A stretch of 64,000 bases of DNA from Methylococcus capsulatus (GTDB taxonomy: Bacteria > Pseudomonadota > Gammaproteobacteria > Methylococcales > Methylococcaceae). A program made the position numbers and the translations under genes. A model generated the notes under the pieces. It did no database searches. It worked only from the letters and a program-made list of their open reading frames with translations, and was not told the origin of the DNA. This document shows positions 10,365 through 21,300 of the stretch, one piece after another; the first letter of the stretch is position 1, and each line of letters begins with the position of its first letter. The stretch lies in NCBI RefSeq assembly GCF_036864975.1, contig NZ_CP104311.1, positions 2,483,513 through 2,547,512 on the forward strand. Direction: 5' to 3'.

Positions 10365-10709
10365 TCAGCCCGGCGGCCAGTGCAGGCGGCGGCCGCCGAG
10401 GACGTGCAGATGCAGGTGGTCAACTGCCTGGCCGGCATCGCCCAGGCAGTTGACCACTGTGCGGTAGCCGGATTCGGCGATCCCTTCCAGCGCGGCGACC
10501 CGCTTGACCGTCTCGAACAGCGCTGCGGCCAGACCCGGCGCATCCGCCGGCAGCTCGTTGAGATTGGTGACGTGCGCCTTGGGAATCACCAGCACATGCA
10601 CCGGCGCCTGCGGGTTGATGTCCCTGAACGCCAACGTCAACTCATCCTCATAGACCACGGCCGGTTTGATTTCCCCGGCGACCATTTGGCAGAAGATACA
10701 TTGCGGCAT
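10365..10709 (-). CDS. HIT-family purine nucleotide phosphoramidase (HinT-like)
   Basis: The 114-residue protein carries the histidine triad HLHLHVLGG near the C-terminus and the CIFCQMVAGEIK start typical of bacterial HinT/YcfF proteins. These enzymes cleave nucleoside phosphoramidates such as AMP-lysine. Its own coding sequence contains a perfect 15-bp inverted repeat (10417-10431 and 10442-10456). recR starts upstream on the same strand, 24 bp away. Confidence 0.93.
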   Translation of the reverse strand: MPQCIFCQMVAGEIKPAVVYEDELTLAFRDINPQAPVHVLVIPKAHVTNLNELPADAPGLAAALFETVKRVAALEGIAESGYRTVVNCLGDAGQAVDHLHLHVLGGRRLHWPPG

Positions 10710-10733
10710 ACGCGGCTCCTTGGGTGGACGTTT

Positions 10734-11330
10734 TTAGAAATCCTTGCGACTGTCAAAGGCATGCGAAAGCGTGGCGCCGTCGACGTATTCCAGCTCTCCG
10801 CCGAATGGGATTCCGTGGGCGATGCGGGTGGTACGAACGCCGTGGCGCCGGGCCATGTCGCTGATGTAATGGGCGGTCGCTTCGCCCTCGACGGTGGCGT
10901 TGGTCGCCAGGATCAGTTCCGCGACCCCGTCGTTCTTCAGCCGTTGCTCCAGGATGTCCAGCCCCAGCTCTTCGGGGCCGATGCCATCGAGTGGCGAGAG
11001 CCTTCCGTTGAGTACGAAGAACAGGCCCTTGTAGCCGGTGGAGCGGCTGATGGCGAACACCTCGGCCGGCGATTCCACGATGCAAAGGAGGGACCGGTCC
11101 CGAGCCGGGCTGGCGCAGTACTCGCACAGCGAGCGCTCGGTCAAGGTGCGGCACTGGCTGCATAAACCCACCTTGTTCAGAGCTTGGCGGAGGGCTTCGC
11201 TCAGCCTACCGGCAGCGTCGCGATCGCGCTGCAATAGATGCAGCGTCATACGTTGGGCAGTTTTGGGCCCGACGCCGGGCAGGCAGCGCAGCGCTTCGAT
11301 CAGCTCGGCAATGGCGCCGCCTTGCCGCAT
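10734..11330 (-). CDS. recR: Recombination protein RecR
   Basis: The 198-residue protein has the RecR layout: helix-hairpin-helix ([15 protein letters not shown]), the zinc motif CSQC...CEYC, and a TOPRIM domain with [15 protein letters not shown]. It acts with RecF and RecO in loading RecA on gapped DNA. It follows ebfC by 6 bp in the conserved dnaX-ebfC-recR cluster. Confidence 0.97.
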   Translation of the reverse strand: MRQGGAIAELIEALRCLPGVGPKTAQRMTLHLLQRDRDAAGRLSEALRQALNKVGLCSQCRTLTERSLCEYCASPARDRSLLCIVESPAEVFAISRSTGYKGLFFVLNGRLSPLDGIGPEELGLDILEQRLKNDGVAELILATNATVEGEATAHYISDMARRHGVRTTRIAHGIPFGGELEYVDGATLSHAFDSRKDF

Positions 11331-11336
11331 GTGGAA

Positions 11337-11660
11337 CTAGAACGGCATGTTGAAGCCGGGCGGGATGCCCAGGCTTCCCGTCAGTCCGGCCATTTTTTCC
11401 TGCTTGAGCTTGGCGACCCGGCGCACACCGTCGTTGAAGGCCGCGGCGATCAGGTCTTCCAACACTTCGCGTTCCTCCTGGAGCAGACTGGGATCGATCT
11501 CCACCTTGAGCACTTCGCGTTTGCCGTTCATGCGGATTTTTACCAAGCCACCGCCGGCTTCGGCCTGGATTTCGGTCGCCGCGATCTCTTCCTGGGTTTT
11601 CTGGAAGGTTTCCTGGAAGCGCTGTGCCTGCTGCATCAGGTTGGCCAAAGGGTTTTTCAT
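11337..11660 (-). CDS. ebfC: Nucleoid-associated protein EbfC/YbaB
   Basis: The 107-residue protein starts MKNPLANLMQQAQRFQETF and shows the YbaB pattern of a Met/Gln-rich N-terminal helix and the segment VKIRMNGKREVLKVEIDPSLL. It binds DNA as a dimer. ATG at 11660 is 4 bp after the dnaX stop; a longer frame to 11723 would overlap dnaX. The neighbours are dnaX and recR, as in many proteobacteria. Confidence 0.95.
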   Translation of the reverse strand: MKNPLANLMQQAQRFQETFQKTQEEIAATEIQAEAGGGLVKIRMNGKREVLKVEIDPSLLQEEREVLEDLIAAAFNDGVRRVAKLKQEKMAGLTGSLGIPPGFNMPF

Positions 11661-11664
11661 GGGG

Positions 11665-13320
11665 TTACCTCGGATTTTCGTGGCTGTCCAGCGGCCGGGT
11701 CGAGCCGGCCACGATCTGCGCACCGAACATGTCCTTTAGCGCGTGGACGGTGGCATCGTTTTCGATTTCGAGTTCAGCCTCACGCTGTCTCTCGGCCTGG
11801 GCGCGCTGGTCGGCGGCCGCCGGTGTTTCCTCGTCCAGGGATTCGCTGCGGATCGTCAGCTTGATGGGGCGCCCGAGGAACTTTTGCAAGGCGGTCTCGA
11901 GATTGTTCGTCACCGTCGGCGTGTGGATCTGCGCCTGTCTGGGGTCCAGCGCCAACTCGCAGGTCTGTTCCGTCAGCGCCCTCAGCACGCAGTGGCTGGC
12001 GAGCTGGCGGGTCATGCCGGCGAGGTTCATCGCCTCGATCATCTGCGGCCAATCCCGGCCGGTGCCGGCTGCTGCCGGCCGGGCGGCGGGTTCGGCCGTT
12101 TCCGCGACAGGGTGACGGACAGCGGCATGATGGGGGCCTTCCGGGAGGCTGCGCGGCTCCCGGATGCCGCCGCCGTCGGAGGGGGGGCGTTGCGCCGCTG
12201 CGGTCGGCGGGACAGCCCTGAGGGCGGCGGCCTCCGCGGCCTGTGGCCGAAAGGCCAGCATCCGCAGCAGCAGCATCTCGAAGCCATCGCGCGGGTCCGG
12301 CGCCAACTGCAAATCCTTTTGACCTTGCAGCGCAATCTGGTAGTAGAGCTGGGTATCCTCCGGCGCGAGGCGGCGGGCGAGGGCCAGTACGCATTCAGCC
12401 TCCTCGTCGTGGCGGATGGCATCCGGTGCAAACTGGGCGATCGCAATCTGGTGCAAGATTGCCAGCAGTTGCTGCACGACGTCCTGGTAGTCCGGCGAAA
12501 ATTCGGCGAGCGCGGCGGCCTCCGCAAGCAGCGTGTCGGCACGGCCCTCGGCCAGAGCATCGAGCAGGCTGTAGACGGGTTCCCGCGACACGGTGCCGAG
12601 CATGGCGCTGACGCCGGTATCGGTGAGTCGGCCGCCGCAATGTGCGATGGCCTGGTCCAACAGGCTCAGGCCGTCGCGCATACTGCCCCGGGCGGCGCGG
12701 GCCAGGGCTTTGGCGGCACCGGGCTCGAACTCCAGATTCTCTGCCGCGAGGATCTGCACCATCTGTGCGCGGATCTGTTCTGGAGTCAGCCGTTTCAGGT
12801 TGAACTGCAGACAGCGTGACAGCACGGTGACCGGGATCTTCTGCGGATCGGTGGTCGCCAGCAGGAATTTCACATGCGGCGGCGGCTCCTCCAGGGTCTT
12901 CAGCAGGGCATTGAAGCTGTGCCCGGAGAGCATATGGACTTCGTCGATCAGGTAGACCTTGTAGCGTCCCTGGTTAGGAGCGTACTGGACGTTTTCCAGG
13001 AGCTCGCGGGTGTCTTCGACCTTGGTGCGGGAGGCGGCGTCGACCTCGATCAGATCGATGAAGCGGCCATCGTCCACCTCCCGGCAGCTCAGGCAGCGCC
13101 CGCAGGGATTCGGCCCCTGGCGGTCTTCGCAATTGATCGCCTTCGCCAGAATCCGGGCCAGCGTGGTCTTGCCGACGCCGCGGGTGCCGGTGAACAAATA
13201 GGCGTGGTGCATGCGGTTTGCTTCCAGCGCATGCGTCAGCGCCTTGACGACGTGCTCCTGGCCGACCACTTCGGTGAAGTCGTGGGGCCGCCACTTACGC
13301 GCAAGTGCCTGGTAGAGCAT
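11665..13320 (-). CDS. dnaX: DNA polymerase III subunits gamma and tau
   Basis: The start at 13320 gives MLYQALARKWRPHDF, the canonical DnaX opening, and a 551-residue protein. The AAA+ clamp-loader ATPase follows, with P-loop TGTRGVGKTTLARI, the zinc-binding cysteines CEDRQGPNPCGRCLSC and DEVHML, then a Pro/Ala-rich linker and the C-terminal polymerase-binding part. An E. coli-type A7G slippery site was not evident by eye, so whether a short gamma form is made is open. ffs lies immediately upstream. Confidence 0.97.
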   Translation of the reverse strand: MLYQALARKWRPHDFTEVVGQEHVVKALTHALEANRMHHAYLFTGTRGVGKTTLARILAKAINCEDRQGPNPCGRCLSCREVDDGRFIDLIEVDAASRTKVEDTRELLENVQYAPNQGRYKVYLIDEVHMLSGHSFNALLKTLEEPPPHVKFLLATTDPQKIPVTVLSRCLQFNLKRLTPEQIRAQMVQILAAENLEFEPGAAKALARAARGSMRDGLSLLDQAIAHCGGRLTDTGVSAMLGTVSREPVYSLLDALAEGRADTLLAEAAALAEFSPDYQDVVQQLLAILHQIAIAQFAPDAIRHDEEAECVLALARRLAPEDTQLYYQIALQGQKDLQLAPDPRDGFEMLLLRMLAFRPQAAEAAALRAVPPTAAAQRPPSDGGGIREPRSLPEGPHHAAVRHPVAETAEPAARPAAAGTGRDWPQMIEAMNLAGMTRQLASHCVLRALTEQTCELALDPRQAQIHTPTVTNNLETALQKFLGRPIKLTIRSESLDEETPAAADQRAQAERQREAELEIENDATVHALKDMFGAQIVAGSTRPLDSHENPR

Positions 13321-13350
13321 GGGGTTGCGGCGGAAGAAGTAGGGAATTGG

Positions 13351-13451
<101 letters not shown>

Positions 13452-13611
13452 GATGCGGCTTGCCATAGAATCGGTGAGCCGGGTGCTCATCAGAGAAAGC
13501 GCATTATGCCTGTTAATCCAGAGCGGCACAAGGAGCGATGTCCGCCGTCTCCCGCGAAGCGACCCTCTCCGGTGGACGGCCGATCGACGCCGGTGCGCCG
13601 GCCTGCCCGGA

Positions 13612-14148
13612 TCACCAGATCAGATCATCCGGCACTGGGTAGGTGGCATAGGGATCGTCTTTGTTTTCCTCGCCGGCGCCGGGCGGCGGGTTTTTCAGCA
13701 CGATACACGAGGGGTCCCTCACTGCGATGCGCTCGGCGACTTCCGCCGGTACCAGTTCGTATCGGCCGTCCAGTTTAACGATGGCGATCTGGCCGTGGAC
13801 GATGCGTCTGCGCATGGCCTCGTCGACGTAGATACGCTTGACGATGCCGCCGTCGGCGAAGTTGTAGGCGACTTCTCCATCGCCACTCTGGCGGTTGGCT
13901 TCGATGAGCTGGCGTATCTGCGCAACACGTGCCTTGCGCTCCTCGGCTTCCTTCCTTTGCAGATTCAGCTCGCGGTCGCGCGCGGCTTTCTCGGCCTGGG
14001 CTTGCCGGATCGTGGCCTTTTCGGCATCCGCGCCCTTGTTTTCGGCGCTGCGCTGGCGTTCCTTGCGCAGGTCCTTCTGCGCCTTTTTCAGTTGCCTGTC
14101 ATTGACCAGACCTGCCTTGCGCAGTTGTTCTTGGAGAGGATTGCTCAT
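13612..14148 (-). CDS. DUF2058 (YaiL-like) nucleoprotein/polysome-associated protein
   Basis: The 178-residue protein starts MSNPLQEQLRKAGLVNDRQLKKAQK and continues as a strongly charged coiled-coil helix (about residues 15-85, Arg/Lys/Glu/Ala-rich), then a compact C-terminal part with GIVKRIYVDEAMRRRIVHGQIAIVK... features typical of YaiL. The biochemical role of the family is not settled. It stands alone between ffs and ackA. The 160 bp between this gene and ffs hold nothing I recognise. Confidence 0.85.
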   Translation of the reverse strand: MSNPLQEQLRKAGLVNDRQLKKAQKDLRKERQRSAENKGADAEKATIRQAQAEKAARDRELNLQRKEAEERKARVAQIRQLIEANRQSGDGEVAYNFADGGIVKRIYVDEAMRRRIVHGQIAIVKLDGRYELVPAEVAERIAVRDPSCIVLKNPPPGAGEENKDDPYATYPVPDDLIW

Positions 14149-14197
14149 GGTCGGCTACCTGTTCGCTTCGCTATTTTGGGGGGGCGAATGTTAAGAC

Positions 14198-15382
14198 TTA
14201 AAGGGGTCTGGGGGAACCGGGCGGGAGGGCCAGGGTTCGCCGGACATGGCGGGCGATCATGGCCTCCTCGTTGGTGGGGACCACCAGCACATGAATGCGG
14301 CTTTCCGGCGTATGCAGGACCCGGTTGGCCGCCGGATCGATCGCGACCCCGAGCCAGGCCGAAAGCTCGCAGATCCGGGCCCGCACGGACGCTGCGTGTT
14401 CGCCGATGCCGGCGGTGAAGACCAGCGCGTCCAGCCCGCCCAGTGCGGCACTCAACGAACCGATTTCGCGGGCGATGCGGTAGCAGAAATACTCCACGGC
14501 CTCGGCGGCTTCCGGCCGGGCGCTGGCCAGGAGGTCGCGCATGTCGCCGCTTAGGCCGGACAGTCCCAGGAGTCCCGAGCGCTTGTACAACAGGTCCGAG
14601 AGGGTCCGCGTATCCATGCCCGGCTGGTCCATGAGATGCAGCAGCACGCCGGGATCGATGGCACCGCAGCGGGTGCCCATGGGAATGCCGTCCAGGGCGG
14701 TGAAGGACATGGTGGTCGCGACGCTGCGGCCCGCCCGCATAGCGCACAGACTGGCACCGTTGCCGAGATGGCAGACGATGGTACGGCCTGCCGCCGCGAC
14801 GGGGTCGATTTCGGCCAAGCGCGAAGCGATGTATTCGTAGGACAAGCCATGGAAGCCATAGCGGCGGATGCCGGCCGCCTCGTATTCCCTGGGCAGGGCG
14901 AAGCGCTTTTCGATGGCGGATTGAGTGGCGTGGAAGGCGGTGTCGAAGCAGGCCACCTGCGGCAGGTCGGGAAACTTCGTCGCCAAGAGTCGGATGGGGG
15001 CGAGATTATGCGGCTGGTGCAGCGGCGCCAGGGGAATCAGCGCCTCGATCTGGCCGATGACTTCATCGGTAACCCGTACCGGCCGGATCAGGCGGTCACC
15101 GCCGTGCACCACCCGGTGGCCGACCGCGGCGGGCTCGAAGCCCCCGTCGTTGCGCTGCAGCCAGGCGAACAGCCAGTCCAGCGCCTCCTCGTGGGTCTGT
15201 GCCGGGATCGGACCCTGAAACAGCACGGTACCAGCGGCATCGCGCAGGTGGGCGCAGGCGCCGTTGCCGGGCTTGTCGCCCAGCCGGTCGAGCAGGGCAC
15301 TCAGCAGCCGTTGCTCGCCGTTCAGCAGGGAGAACTTGACGGTCGAGGAACCGCCGTTGACGACTGCGACGGGCCCGTCCAT
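14198..15382 (-). CDS. ackA: Acetate kinase
   Basis: The enzyme interconverts acetyl phosphate plus ADP and acetate plus ATP. ATG at 15382 gives 394 residues starting with VVNGGSSTVKFSLL, the family N-terminus; an upstream frame to 15544 would overlap the neighbouring small gene. Other motifs are GHRVVHGG, CHLGNGASLCA and TAGIGEHAASVR. It lies in an xfp-small gene-ackA cluster on one strand, so acetyl phosphate made by phosphoketolase can be turned directly into ATP. Confidence 0.96.
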   Translation of the reverse strand: MDGPVAVVNGGSSTVKFSLLNGEQRLLSALLDRLGDKPGNGACAHLRDAAGTVLFQGPIPAQTHEEALDWLFAWLQRNDGGFEPAAVGHRVVHGGDRLIRPVRVTDEVIGQIEALIPLAPLHQPHNLAPIRLLATKFPDLPQVACFDTAFHATQSAIEKRFALPREYEAAGIRRYGFHGLSYEYIASRLAEIDPVAAAGRTIVCHLGNGASLCAMRAGRSVATTMSFTALDGIPMGTRCGAIDPGVLLHLMDQPGMDTRTLSDLLYKRSGLLGLSGLSGDMRDLLASARPEAAEAVEYFCYRIAREIGSLSAALGGLDALVFTAGIGEHAASVRARICELSAWLGVAIDPAANRVLHTPESRIHVLVVPTNEEAMIARHVRRTLALPPGSPRPL

Positions 15383-15389
15383 GGCGTTC

Positions 15390-15689
15390 TCAGAGGAGGG
15401 AAGCCGGTCCCGGTTGTTCACGTTCGTTTTCCATCGCCTTGTCCATGATCTCTTTATAGAGCTCGACCGCGCGGGCATAAATTTCCTGGTATTCCGGCTG
15501 GCGGTCCACCTGCGGTTTGATGGCTTGCGCGGTTTCGAACACATTGCGGAGAAAGCCGATGTCCAGCTCGTCGAGCGGTTCCTTGCGCTCGACTTTCGCC
15601 TGGATGTCCCGTGCCCGCGGCAGGCGGTGAGTGGTGAATTCCGTCAACAGAGCGACCGCAATGCCCTGATCTTTGGAGACTTCCGTCAT
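15390..15689 (-). CDS. Small protein of unknown function between xfp and ackA
   Basis: The 99-residue protein begins MTEVSKDQGIAVALLTEF and is predicted mostly helical, charged and soluble, with no signal peptide or cysteine motif. I recognise no family. It starts 67 bp after the xfp stop and ends 7 bp before the ackA start, so it is almost certainly co-transcribed with them. A role in the phosphoketolase/acetate kinase branch is inference from position alone. Confidence 0.8.
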   Translation of the reverse strand: MTEVSKDQGIAVALLTEFTTHRLPRARDIQAKVERKEPLDELDIGFLRNVFETAQAIKPQVDRQPEYQEIYARAVELYKEIMDKAMENEREQPGPASLL

Positions 15690-15756
15690 GGGGTTTCCTG
15701 TTTGCTATGGATAAGAAAGGAAGACGGCCGGGCGGTACCGCCGTCCCTGTGGCCGG

Positions 15757-18192
15757 TCAACCCGGCCAGCGCCAGGCCGCGACCTCCGGCATGTCGATGC
15801 CATGTTCGTAGGCGTATTGACGGCAGGCGATCTGCTGTTTGCGGAAGCGGGCCTTGGCGTGGGCGCCGGAGACCGCTATTTCCGGAATCCGGTCGATGAC
15901 GTCGATCGCCAGGCTGAAGCGGTCGATCTGGTTGTTGATCGCCAGCTCCAACGGAGTGTTGATGTTGCCTTTCTCCTTGTAGCCGCGCACGTGCATGTTG
16001 ACATGGTTGGTGCGGCGGTAGGCCAGGCGGTGGATCAGCCAAGGATAGCCGTGGAAGTTGAAGATGATCGGCTTGTCTTTGGTGAACAGGCTGTCGAAAT
16101 CCTTGTCGCTGAGACCGTGCGGATGCTCGGATTCGGGCTGCAGTTTGAACAGGTCCACCACATTGATGAAGCGGATCTTCAGTTCCGGGAACTCCTCGCG
16201 CAGCATAGCGGTGGCGGCCAGGGCCTCCAGGGTTGGGATGTCGCCGGCGCAGGCCATGACCACGTCCGGTTCCTGCCCCTCGTCGTTGCTGGCCCATTCC
16301 CAGATGCCCAAGCCCTCGGTGCAATGGGCGATCGCGGCATCCATGTCCATGAACTGGAGGTGCAACTGTTTGTCCGACACGATCACGTTGATGTAGTTCT
16401 GGCTGCGCAGACAGTGATCGGCGACCGAAAGCAGGCTGTTGACGTCCGGCGGCAGGTAGATGCGGGTGACTTCCGCGCTCTTGTTGACGACGAGGTCCAG
16501 GAAGCCGGGGTCCTGGTGGGTGAAGCCGTTGTGGTCCTGCCGCCACACGGTCGAGGTGATGAGCAGGTTGAGCGAGGCCACGTCCTGGCGCCAGGACAGG
16601 TTGTTGCAGATCGACAGCCACTTGGCGTGCTGGTTGAACATCGAATCGATGACGTGGACGAAGGCTTCGTAGGTGGAGAGGAAACCGTGGCGTCCGGTGA
16701 GGAGGTAGCCTTCCAGCATGCCTTCAAGGGTATGCTCGCTGAGCATTTCCATGACCCGGCCGTCGGGGGCCAGTTCGCTGCCGTCCTGGTCTTCGGGGAA
16801 ATATTCGGCGATCCAGAACTTCTTGGCGGCAGTGTACACGGCGTCCAGCTTGTTGGAGGTGTTCTCGTCCGGGCCGAAGATCCGGAAGTTGTGCATGTTC
16901 TCCTTCATGACGTCGCGCAGGAACACGCCCAGCGGCTGGGTGTTCGGGGCTTCGATCTGGCCCGGTTTGGCGACCTCGATGGCGTAGTTGCGGAAGTTCG
17001 GGATGCGCAGAGCCTTTTTCAGAAGGCCGCCGTTGGCGTGGGGATTGAGACCCATACGGCGGAGGCCGGCCGGCGCCATTTCCCGGATTTCCGGGATGGG
17101 GCGGCCTTCGGCGTCGAACAGTTCTTCCGGCTTGTAGCTGCGCATCCAGTTTTCCAGCAGCTTCAGGTGCTCGGGGTTTTTCGCGACGTCGGCCACTGGC
17201 ACCTGGTGGGCGCGCCAGAAGCCTTCGACGTGGCGGCCGTCGATCTGGCGCGGCGCGGTCCAGCCTTTGGGCGAGCGCAGCACGATCATCGGCCAGCGCG
17301 GCCGTCGGGCGAGGCCGGAGGCGCGGGCTTCGGTCTGGGCGGCGTGGATGTCTTCGACACAGCGGTCCACGGTTGCGGCCATCGCCTGGTGCATGCTCTC
17401 CGGTTCCGAGCCTTCCACGAAATAGGGAGTGTAGCCGTAGCCCTTGAGCAGGTTTTCCAGCTCGTCGTGGCTGATGCGTGCCAGCAGGGTGGGATTGTTG
17501 ATCTTGTAGCCGTTGAGGTTGAGGATCGGCAACACCGCGCCATCGCGGATCGGGTTGAGGAATTTGTTGATGTGCCAGGAAGTGGCCAGCGGGCCGGTTT
17601 CCGCCTCGCCGTCGCCGACCACGGCAGCCACGATCAGATCGGGATTGTCGAAGGCCGCGCCGCAGGCGTGCGACAGCACGTAGCCCAGTTCGCCGCCTTC
17701 GTGGATCGAGCCGGGCGTCTCCGGCGTGCAATGGCTGCCGATCCCGCCAGGGAAGGAGAACTGCTTGAAGAAGTTCAGCAGGCCTTCTTCGCTCAGGTCC
17801 TTGTCGGGGTAGATTTCGGTGTAGCTGCCTTCCAGGTAGAGCGGACCCAGCACTCCGGGGGCGCCGTGGCCGGGGCCGGCCATGAAGATCATGTTCAGGT
17901 CGTGTTTCCGGATGGCCCGGTTCATGTGGGTGTAGACGAATGCAAGGCCGGGGCTGGAGCCCCAATGGCCGAGCAGGCGGTTCTTGATGTGCTCGGGTTT
18001 GAGCGGCTCACGCAGTAACGGATTCCCCCGCAGGTAGATCATGCCCAGCGCCAGGTAGTTGCAAGCCCGCCAGAAGGCATGGATTTTCCGGGCTTCTTCG
18101 GCATCCAGCGGGGTTCCGCCCACGGTGGCGCGGGTCGGGCCGTAGACGGTGAGCCGTTCGAATTCGGAAGAAAAGGGGGGCTGGGTTTCCAT
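15757..18192 (-). CDS. xfp: Xylulose-5-phosphate/fructose-6-phosphate phosphoketolase
   Basis: The 811-residue thiamine-diphosphate enzyme cleaves xylulose 5-phosphate with phosphate to acetyl phosphate and glyceraldehyde 3-phosphate (and possibly fructose 6-phosphate likewise). Visible features are [32 protein letters not shown] and the cofactor motif [10 protein letters not shown], with family-typical length. The gene neighbours ackA. In methylotrophs this route yields a two-carbon unit and ATP from ribulose-monophosphate-cycle sugars. Confidence 0.97.
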   Translation of the reverse strand: METQPPFSSEFERLTVYGPTRATVGGTPLDAEEARKIHAFWRACNYLALGMIYLRGNPLLREPLKPEHIKNRLLGHWGSSPGLAFVYTHMNRAIRKHDLNMIFMAGPGHGAPGVLGPLYLEGSYTEIYPDKDLSEEGLLNFFKQFSFPGGIGSHCTPETPGSIHEGGELGYVLSHACGAAFDNPDLIVAAVVGDGEAETGPLATSWHINKFLNPIRDGAVLPILNLNGYKINNPTLLARISHDELENLLKGYGYTPYFVEGSEPESMHQAMAATVDRCVEDIHAAQTEARASGLARRPRWPMIVLRSPKGWTAPRQIDGRHVEGFWRAHQVPVADVAKNPEHLKLLENWMRSYKPEELFDAEGRPIPEIREMAPAGLRRMGLNPHANGGLLKKALRIPNFRNYAIEVAKPGQIEAPNTQPLGVFLRDVMKENMHNFRIFGPDENTSNKLDAVYTAAKKFWIAEYFPEDQDGSELAPDGRVMEMLSEHTLEGMLEGYLLTGRHGFLSTYEAFVHVIDSMFNQHAKWLSICNNLSWRQDVASLNLLITSTVWRQDHNGFTHQDPGFLDLVVNKSAEVTRIYLPPDVNSLLSVADHCLRSQNYINVIVSDKQLHLQFMDMDAAIAHCTEGLGIWEWASNDEGQEPDVVMACAGDIPTLEALAATAMLREEFPELKIRFINVVDLFKLQPESEHPHGLSDKDFDSLFTKDKPIIFNFHGYPWLIHRLAYRRTNHVNMHVRGYKEKGNINTPLELAINNQIDRFSLAIDVIDRIPEIAVSGAHAKARFRKQQIACRQYAYEHGIDMPEVAAWRWPG

Positions 18193-18342
18193 GGGTCACT
18201 CTCCTGAGGTGAGCTTCGGGGCTTAAGGAGGTTTTGAGCAGGGCCCGGCGGGCCCCGGCTATTTTGCTATCCCATTATGACAGCGCAAGAACCATCGCAG
18301 GCTTTTGAATCGCCGAAACGGTTCCGATGCCGTCCACGCGCC
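18193..18342. other. Intergenic region upstream of xfp
   Basis: It contains a GC-rich palindrome (GGGCCC, 3-nt loop, GGGCCC) near 18241-18256 without a T-tract on either strand. A minus-strand CATAAT near 18275 could be part of a weak xfp promoter. Nothing else is recognisable. Confidence 0.3.
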
Positions 18343-21300
18343 TTAGCGCAGAGCCACGGCCAGCCGGTTCCGGTCTCCCGTCAGATTCATCCGCAGCGCG
18401 TCCAGGGCGACTTCCGCGCCGCCGGTCCGGTACGGATTGGGCGCCCGGCTGAACGGCAGATCGGCGCCGTTCAGGCTGAGCGAGAGAGGGCCAGCCCCGG
18501 AATTCTGTATGGCGTAGACCACTTCGAACGCTGATCCGGCGAGTTCCAATTCGACCCGCAGGCCGTCCAAAGCCTTCGGGATGACCGGGTCGATCACCAG
18601 CTTCGAGCTTTCCAGCCGTAACCCCAGCAAGCCGCGCAAGATGAGGCTCATGCCGATGCCAGCGCCGCTCGAATACACCCGCCAGCCGCCGTCGAAGGCG
18701 ATTTCCCCCTTGCGAACCCGCTCGTACTCGGCTTGAGCCTGATAGCGGTCGGCGAAGGCGGCATCGGAACTCGAATAGTAGCAGTTGGCCTGGCGCAAGG
18801 TCGCGGTGGGTACGAGAGCGCGGATGCCGATCGGATTGGCCTTGCAAAGCGCCTCGAAGAAGCCCTCCGCGTCACCGTAGCGGGCCAGCGCTTCGGCATA
18901 GCGGAGATGGGCGTGGGTGTACATCAGGCCGATTTCGCGGCCGAAGAAGCTGCTGCTCTCGGCCCGTTGGAAATACTTCTGCGGGCCGCCGCGGTAGGCC
19001 ATCGGCCGGTCGAACAGCCTGGCGCCATCGGGGCCGAGCAGATGGTCTTCGATGAGCCGCAGGTGCCGCGCCGCCTGGGCGGGCGTCAACAGCCCATTGG
19101 CGATGGCATGGATCATCGGCAGCAAGCTGTAGGAAAGGCCGGTGGTCCGGTCACGTGGATGCGCGAGATAAGCGATTCGTCCGTCCTCGCCGAAATGGGC
19201 GTAGCCGGCGAGGACGCCGTCGACCAACAGCCGCCGCTGGAAATCTTCGCGCACTTCCGCCGCCGCGGTCTCGAAAGCCGCCGCCTGGTCATAGCGCTTC
19301 AAGCGGCGCAGCGCTTCGGCCAGCGTGGTCAGAGTCTGGTAATGCAGGGTCACCGTCCAGGTGCTGCACAGCCGTTCGCGCATGGCCGGGTCCACCGGTT
19401 GCAGCGAATCGTTCCAGTCGCCGTGGCCGTAGGCCGCCAGCCGGGTGCCGGGAATGCTCCGCGCGGCCACGACTCGCAGCGCGCGCTCCACGTGCCCCCA
19501 GAGCGTCGCCCGCTCGGCCTTGTCGCCGCCTTCTGGATGGAAGAAGGGCAGAACCTCATCCAGCAGCGCACCGTCTCCGGAGGCCAGCAGGTATTGGGCG
19601 AGGGCCAGGACCGGCCAGAACACGATGTCGCCGTGCGAGTCGCCAGGGCGGATGTGGCGTTCCCGCTCGAAGAACATGAACCACTGCGGCCAGTCGCCGT
19701 CCGGATTCTGGTTCCTGAACACCCGGCACAGCAGGTCGCGGACCGGCTCGGGCCGGCCCAGGGCCAGGAGCATTTCCACCGGTCCCTGGCAGACGTCACG
19801 GACGCCCCAGCCGCCGCCGGAATACTGCTCCAGCCCGCGCGGGCTGAGGTAATGGATCAGGGCATTATGGGCGAGCCAGGGCAGGATTTCCCGCAGGCGC
19901 CCGATGTCTCCCCCCAGCGTACTGCCGCCCGGCGGATGGACCCGCAAGGCCGCGGTCATTTCGTGCCAATATGGGCCTGTGTCGGCTGCGGCCGGGGGAG
20001 CCGGCACCAGACAGCCGGTGATGCGGAAGCCGGCCGACGACACCGGCGCGGTGATCAGGCACAGAAAGGGTTCGCCGCGGGATCGGCCGTCGGCGTACAG
20101 CAGCTCGTCCCCGCCAACGGTCTCGAGCGGGGTGCCGGGCAGCGGATCGATGCGGAAGCCGCCATCCGGGAAACGGCGGCCGACATCGGATTCGGGGACC
20201 GGGCGGACCAACACCCCCGTCCCGTCGCGGACGAACTGCGCCGGCACGGCCTCGGCACCGTCGTCGCCGTTGAGGGCGACATGGTTGCTGAGCAGGCAGC
20301 GGATGGGCGGTCCCTCCAGCACATCCAGGGTTAGCGAGAGTTCATGGCTCCCGCTGGCGGCCTCGCTGCGCACCTGCAGCAATCCGCTGGCGTGCTGGTA
20401 GATCCAACGGCAGCCCTCCGGTCGCATCTCGAAGGCGGAAGGCACATCCAGCAGCCGCCAGCGGCCGTCGATCTCGATGAACAGCCGTTGGCCGTGCGCC
20501 CGGAACAGGCTCAGGTAACTGTGGGTGGTGGACAGGAAGCGGTTGATGCTCACGTGGCCCTGGGTCACCATCGAATGAAACACGCCGGCCATCCAGGCGG
20601 TGGAGGTCAGGCCGGCCTCGTCCGGTACCAGACCGCGGCCGGTACGGAGGATGTGGCCATGGGGACGCAGCACCTCGAGTTCCTTGGCCCTGAGCACGAC
20701 ATGAGCGCGTTCCCCCGAAAAGAATGACAGCAGGCGGCCATGCTCCCGCTCCGCCTCCCGCCGTTCGCCGCCGAACAGCCTGGTGATCTCGGCTTCGCCG
20801 AGGTCCAAGGTTTCGAGGAGTGGTGCGGTGCTGAACAGACTGGCCGACGGCGCGAAGCCTTCGCATGGATCCCACCTTACCGCGGGAGGCGCCGCCTCCG
20901 GCAGGCTCAATGCGCGGTCGACGAAGGCCAGATCGGCGACGGAGGTCGCCGCCGGGTGGTCCGGTTCGAACCAGCCGAAGAACCCCGCCGCCGACGCCTC
21001 GCCCGGTGCCAGTGTCAACGGGGTGTCCTGGAGCACCGCCATGGCATGCTCGTGCTGGCGGCGCGTTCCGGGGAGGCCCTCCATCAGCCCCCGCGGCGGG
21101 CGGCCGGCGCGGCCCGCCAGCCCGTAGAACTGCAATGCGTCGGTGGCGAAACTCCGGGCCCGGTTCAGCGAGCCGATGGCGACCCAGGGAAAACGACCGC
21201 CCATCGCCAGGTTCTGGCGGGAGGCCAGGATCGTACCCTGTGAGGGGTGAGGGAGCGGCGTATGGTCCAAATATTGGCTGACGTAGTACTCGTTGAGCCG

